NCBI GenBank assembly: GCA_047602365.1
Contig: JASGHM010000001.1
Location: forward strand, 1-64,000
Direction of reading: 5' to 3'
Source: Piscinibacter sp047602365
GTDB taxonomy: Bacteria; Pseudomonadota; Gammaproteobacteria; Burkholderiales; Burkholderiaceae_C
DNA length: 64,000 bases
Within the stretch, counting starts at the first letter, position 1, and the number at the start of each line of letters is the position of its first letter. The notes below the pieces were generated by a model. The model was not told the origin of the DNA, made no database searches, and saw nothing but the letters and a program-made list of their open reading frames with translations. Below, piece after piece: positions 61,497 through 64,000 of the stretch. Position numbers and translations under genes: made by a program.

Positions 61497-62210
61497 ATGA
61501 GCCTTGCAGAAGCCCTCACGACCCTCGGACCGCTGGAGCGCCTGACGCTCGGCGACCGGGTCTATGGGCACATGCGCGAGCTTCTGATGTCCGGCCGGCT
61601 GGCGCCGGGCGAGAAACTGTCGCTGCGCGCCACCGCCGAGATTCTCGGCGTCAGCATCATGCCGGTGCGCGAGGCGGTGAGCCGCCTGGTCGCCGACCGG
61701 GCGCTGGAAGTCGCGCCGAACCGGGCGGTGCGCGTGCCGATCCTCGATGTCGAGCAGTTCCGCGAGCTGACCACCGTCCGTGTTGAGATCGAGGGCTTCG
61801 CCACCGAGCGCGCCGCCGCCGTGGCGGGGCCGGAGGACATCGCCCGCATCGCCGCCGCCGAAGAGGCCTTCCGCGCGCTGTCGGATGCGCCGGAGCCGGA
61901 CCTCGCCGAAGCGGTGAGGCTCAACAAGGAATTCCATTTCGCCGTCTATGCTGCGACCGGCCTGCCGACGCTGCACGAGATCATCGGCGGCCTCTGGCTG
62001 AAGGCCGGGCCGATCATCAATCTCGACCTTCGCGCCAATCCCGAGCGGCTCGGCACCGGCGGCGCCGTGCGCTTCCATGCCGATACGCTCGCCGGCATCC
62101 GCTCCGGCGACGGCAAGGCGGCGCGGGCGGCGCTCGCCGGCGATATCGCGGGCGCGGCCGAATTCATCATCCAGCGCGGCGGCCTGACCAGAGCCGTCGC
62201 CACGAAATGA
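61497..62210 (+). CDS. GntR-family regulator with FCD domain
   Basis: 237 residues from ATG 61497 (MSLAEALTTLG); the in-frame start at 61446 would cover part of the operator. Winged helix: DRVYGHMRELLMSGRLAPGEKLSLRATAEILGVSIMPVREAVSRLVADRAL in parts. The C-terminal FCD ligand domain has EFHFAVYAATGLPTLHEIIGGLWLKAG with the metal/ligand His pattern, and HADTLAGIRSGD. FadR-type subgroup. It likely represses the liv-type operon and the following SDR through the palindrome at 61426. Confidence 0.88.
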   Translation: MSLAEALTTLGPLERLTLGDRVYGHMRELLMSGRLAPGEKLSLRATAEILGVSIMPVREAVSRLVADRALEVAPNRAVRVPILDVEQFRELTTVRVEIEGFATERAAAVAGPEDIARIAAAEEAFRALSDAPEPDLAEAVRLNKEFHFAVYAATGLPTLHEIIGGLWLKAGPIINLDLRANPERLGTGGAVRFHADTLAGIRSGDGKAARAALAGDIAGAAEFIIQRGGLTRAVATK

Positions 62211-62225
62211 CATAGGGAGACCATC

Positions 62226-63003
62226 ATGGACCTCGGCATCAAGGGCCTGCGCGTGCTCGTCACGGCGGGCGCCAACGGCATCGGCCTCGAGATCGCGCGG
62301 GCCTTCGCGGAGGAGGGAGCGCAGGTCCATGTCTGTGACGTCGACCGCGAGGCGCTGACCGAACTCGCCCGCACCGATCCGCATATCTATGCCAGCCCGT
62401 GCGACGTCTCCGACCGCGGCGCAGGTGAAGGCGCTGTTCGAGACCACCATCGACCGGCTCGGCGGCCTCGACGTGCTGGTCAACAATGCCGGCATCGCCG
62501 GCCCGACCGGCCGGGTCGAGGAGATCAACCCGGAAGACTGGGACCGCTGCCTCGACATCTGCATCACCAGCCAGTTCAACTGCGCGCGGCTCGCCGTGCC
62601 GCATCTGAAGAAGAGCGACAACGCCTCGATCATCAACCTGTCGTCGGTGGCCGGCCGCTTCGGCTTCGCGCTGCGCTCGCCCTATGCGGCGGCGAAATGG
62701 GCGGTGGTCGGCTTCACCAAGTCGCTGGCCATCGAGCTCGGCGAGTTCGGCATCCGCTGCAACGCCATCCAGCCGGGCCTCGTGGAGGGCGACCGCATCC
62801 GCCGGGTGCTGGAAGCGAAGGCGCAGGCGCGCGGCATCGCCTTCCGCGAGATGGAGGAACAGGCGGTGACCTATACGTCGCTGAAGACCTTCGTCACGGC
62901 GCGGCAGCTGGCCGACCAGATCCTGTTCCTCTGCTCGCCGAGGGGACGGACGATCTCGGGCCAGGCGCTGTCGATCTGCGGCGACATGCAGATGCTGAGC
63001 TGA
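62226..63003 (+). CDS. Short-chain dehydrogenase/reductase (one frameshift)
   Basis: About 258 residues. TAGANGIGLEIARAFAEEG cofactor loop, then CDVDREALTELARTD. An extra G near 62418 breaks the frame after VSDR. In frame again: AQVKALFETTIDRLGGLDVLVNNAGIAGP in parts, IINLSSVAGRFGFALRSPYAAAKWAVVGF (Ser-Tyr-Lys, with Y-A-A-A-K) and SGQALSICGDMQML. Cotranscribed with the GntR gene (15 bases apart). May act on the importer's ligand; substrate unknown. Confidence 0.85.
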
Positions 63004-63149
63004 GGGGGAGGGGTGAGGTGAGAGGTGAGGGGCCTGGCGTGAGGTCACGGGCTCTCGGTGAGGCGAGAGGAATGGTGTGAGGTGAAGCCGGGATCGCTCC
63101 TTTCACGTCGATTTCCGGGCGCTTTGCCAAAGCCGAGCGGGAGGCAATC

Positions 63150-63271
63150 CCCTCCCCCCACGAAGTGGTGGGGAGGGTTAGGGTGGGGGGTGTTGCCACA
63201 AGGCGAGACCCATCCTGTCGAGACCAGCCCCCCACCCCCGACCCCTCCCCACCGTAAACGGGGGGAGGGGA
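63150..63271. repeat. C/G-rich palindromic repeat
   Basis: CCCTCCCCCCAC-gaagt-GGTGGGGAGGG (63150-63177) and CCCCTCCCC...GGGGAGGGG (about 63243-63271), with GGGTGGGGGG and CCCCCCACCC as a further inverted pair between them. BIME-like. Confidence 0.65.
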
Positions 63272-63354
63272 GTTTCGGCCGCGCTCTGTCGCGGCGATCC
63301 GCCGTCAGCCGCTGAGTGTCTGCCGATAGCCGGAATCCATGCCGCTTCAACGCG

Positions 63355-63506
63355 AAACCCTCTCCCCTCGCGGGAGAGGGTGGGTCCGGAAGGACCCGGG
63401 TGAGGGGGCGGGCAGATACCAAACATCCATTGTCGCAGCCGTCGCGCCACCTGCCCCTCACCCGCCCGCATCCGCGGGCACCCTCTCCCGCGAGGGGAGA
63501 GGGTTT
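63355..63506. repeat. Perfect 28-base inverted repeat
   Basis: Left arm 63355-63382 starts AAACCCTCTCCCC and ends GAGAGGGTG; right arm 63479-63506 is its exact reverse complement. Each arm itself contains a CTCTCCC-GCG-GGGAGAG-type hairpin. The 96-base spacer holds a smaller inverted pair (GTGAGGGGGCGGGCAG / CTGCCCCTCACCCGCC). Confidence 0.85.
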
Positions 63507-63601
63507 GGCACGCGATTGCGCTATGGGGAGAAGCATGGTCGCTTGTGGCGCCGACAGCCAGTCGGGCCGCCCCGGCCACTTCTCGCGGACCCTACCGACG
63601 C

Positions 63602-64000
63602 ATGACCCTCATCGCCCATGTCAGCGACCTGCATCTCGGGCCGGTGCCGTTTCCGGCGTCGCGCCCACTCGGCCTGAAGCCGGCACTCGGCTGGATCAAC
63701 TGGGCGCGCCAGCCGGGCCAGCATGACAATGCGCTGTGGCGCGAAGTGGCGGAGCGGATCACCGCGGCCAAGCCCGACTTCACGATGGTGACCGGCGACC
63801 TCATCGAGCTCGGCCTCGCCTCGGAATGGCAGGCGGCCGCCGCGGCGCTCCAGCGCCTCGGGCCGCCGGCCACGATCTCCTGGGCGCCGGGCAATCACGA
63901 CTTCTACACAGGCGCAGCCGTCGCCCGCGCCCGCGACCTCATGGCGCCCTACCTGCCGGCGGGCGGCAACGGGGATATCCGCGACCGTTTCCCGCGGCTC
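63602..64000 (+). CDS. Metallophosphoesterase (cut by the window end)
   Basis: ATG 63602; 133 residues are visible and the gene continues past 64000. Calcineurin-like phosphoesterase motifs are in order: AHVSDLHLG (metal D-x-H), MVTGDLIELG (G-D) and SWAPGNHDFYTG (G-N-H-D). Between them a basic insert (LKPALGWINWARQPGQHD) is typical of the 3',5'-cyclic-AMP phosphodiesterase-like and UDP-diacylglucosamine-like subgroups. Probably hydrolyses a phosphodiester or phosphomonoester with two divalent metals. Substrate unknown; no partner gene is visible. Confidence 0.85.
   Translation, partial: MTLIAHVSDLHLGPVPFPASRPLGLKPALGWINWARQPGQHDNALWREVAERITAAKPDFTMVTGDLIELGLASEWQAAAAALQRLGPPATISWAPGNHDFYTGAAVARARDLMAPYLPAGGNGDIRDRFPRL

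Larger units (their letters stand above)
63004..63601. other. Intergenic region made of palindromic repeats
   Basis: No gene is supported. The region begins with the direct-repeat-like GAGGTGAG/GAGGTGAAG tracts (63011-63085), then two C/G-rich palindromic elements (63150-63271 and 63355-63506). Confidence 0.6.

Noticed and set aside
63011..63085. GAGGTGAG/GAGGTGAAG tracts as a CRISPR or tandem array
   Set aside because: The units are short, irregular and without spacers; it looks like low-complexity sequence at the repeat region edge.
1..64000. tRNA or rRNA genes, integrases, transposases, prophage
   Set aside because: I scanned for clover-leaf-like ends, rRNA landmarks, DDE transposases and phage proteins and recognised none; a small tRNA could still be missed by eye.

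Overview
The window reads as the first 64 kb of a contig from a very G+C-rich alphaproteobacterium, most likely Hyphomicrobiales (Rhizobiales). The basis is the gene content: many ABC importers for amino acids and organic acids, CoA-linked catabolism, a hmu-type heme island and RGD-poor palindromic intergenic repeats of the kind common in that order. Genus is not claimed. Bases 1-51 are not genomic: they match an untrimmed Oxford Nanopore adapter tail, barcode flank and native barcode 04. This fits the many single-base indels that break otherwise well conserved genes, so I treat broken genes as probable sequencing or consensus errors unless stated.

Layout. 0-1.1 kb: LysR fragment cut by the adapter, and a secreted protein of unknown function. 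1.4-6 kb: sulfur amino-acid block with a possible leader peptide, metN-metI-metQ and an O-acetylhomoserine sulfhydrylase. 6-12 kb: LysR regulator divergent from a RraA-like protein, an aminotransferase and a polar amino-acid ABC importer. 12-25.4 kb: a catabolic island with SDR, two MaoC hydratases, a peptide-type binding protein, amidohydrolase, 2-hydroxyacid dehydrogenase, enoyl-CoA hydratase, DppBC-like permeases, CoA-transferase, shikimate-dehydrogenase-like protein and acyl-CoA dehydrogenase. A LacI-family regulator sits in the middle, and three copies of one palindrome (ATTTAGATC-GATCTAAAT type) lie in front of separate parts, so the island looks like one regulon. 25.4-30.8 kb: iron/phosphonate-type importer with two tandem binding proteins, a double permease and an ATPase.

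30.8-41 kb: a transglutaminase-fold protein that has lost its catalytic Cys and His, a damaged EamA exporter, an NTF2-like protein, a second DppBC plus binding protein set (again without ATPases), an SDR, a Gfo/Idh/MocA oxidoreductase and a class III CoA-transferase. 41-45.6 kb: GABA aminotransferase, its divergent XRE-cupin regulator, an aldehyde dehydrogenase and an IclR regulator. 45.6-53.9 kb: heme-iron island with Rrf2 regulator, hmuV-U-T-P on the minus strand and, divergently, a TonB-dependent receptor, TonB, an IsdG-like heme monooxygenase and a HutX-like heme carrier. An Irr/Fur-like box lies between the two arms.

54.2-63 kb: a branched-chain-type ABC importer (LivF, a LivM-LivG fusion, LivH, binding protein) next to a beta-keto acid cleavage enzyme and a 3-hydroxyacyl-CoA/carnitine-dehydrogenase-like enzyme. 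A divergent GntR regulator with a perfect palindrome and an SDR follow. The window ends in a metallophosphoesterase that continues beyond base 64000. No rRNA, tRNA, CRISPR array or insertion sequence was recognised.
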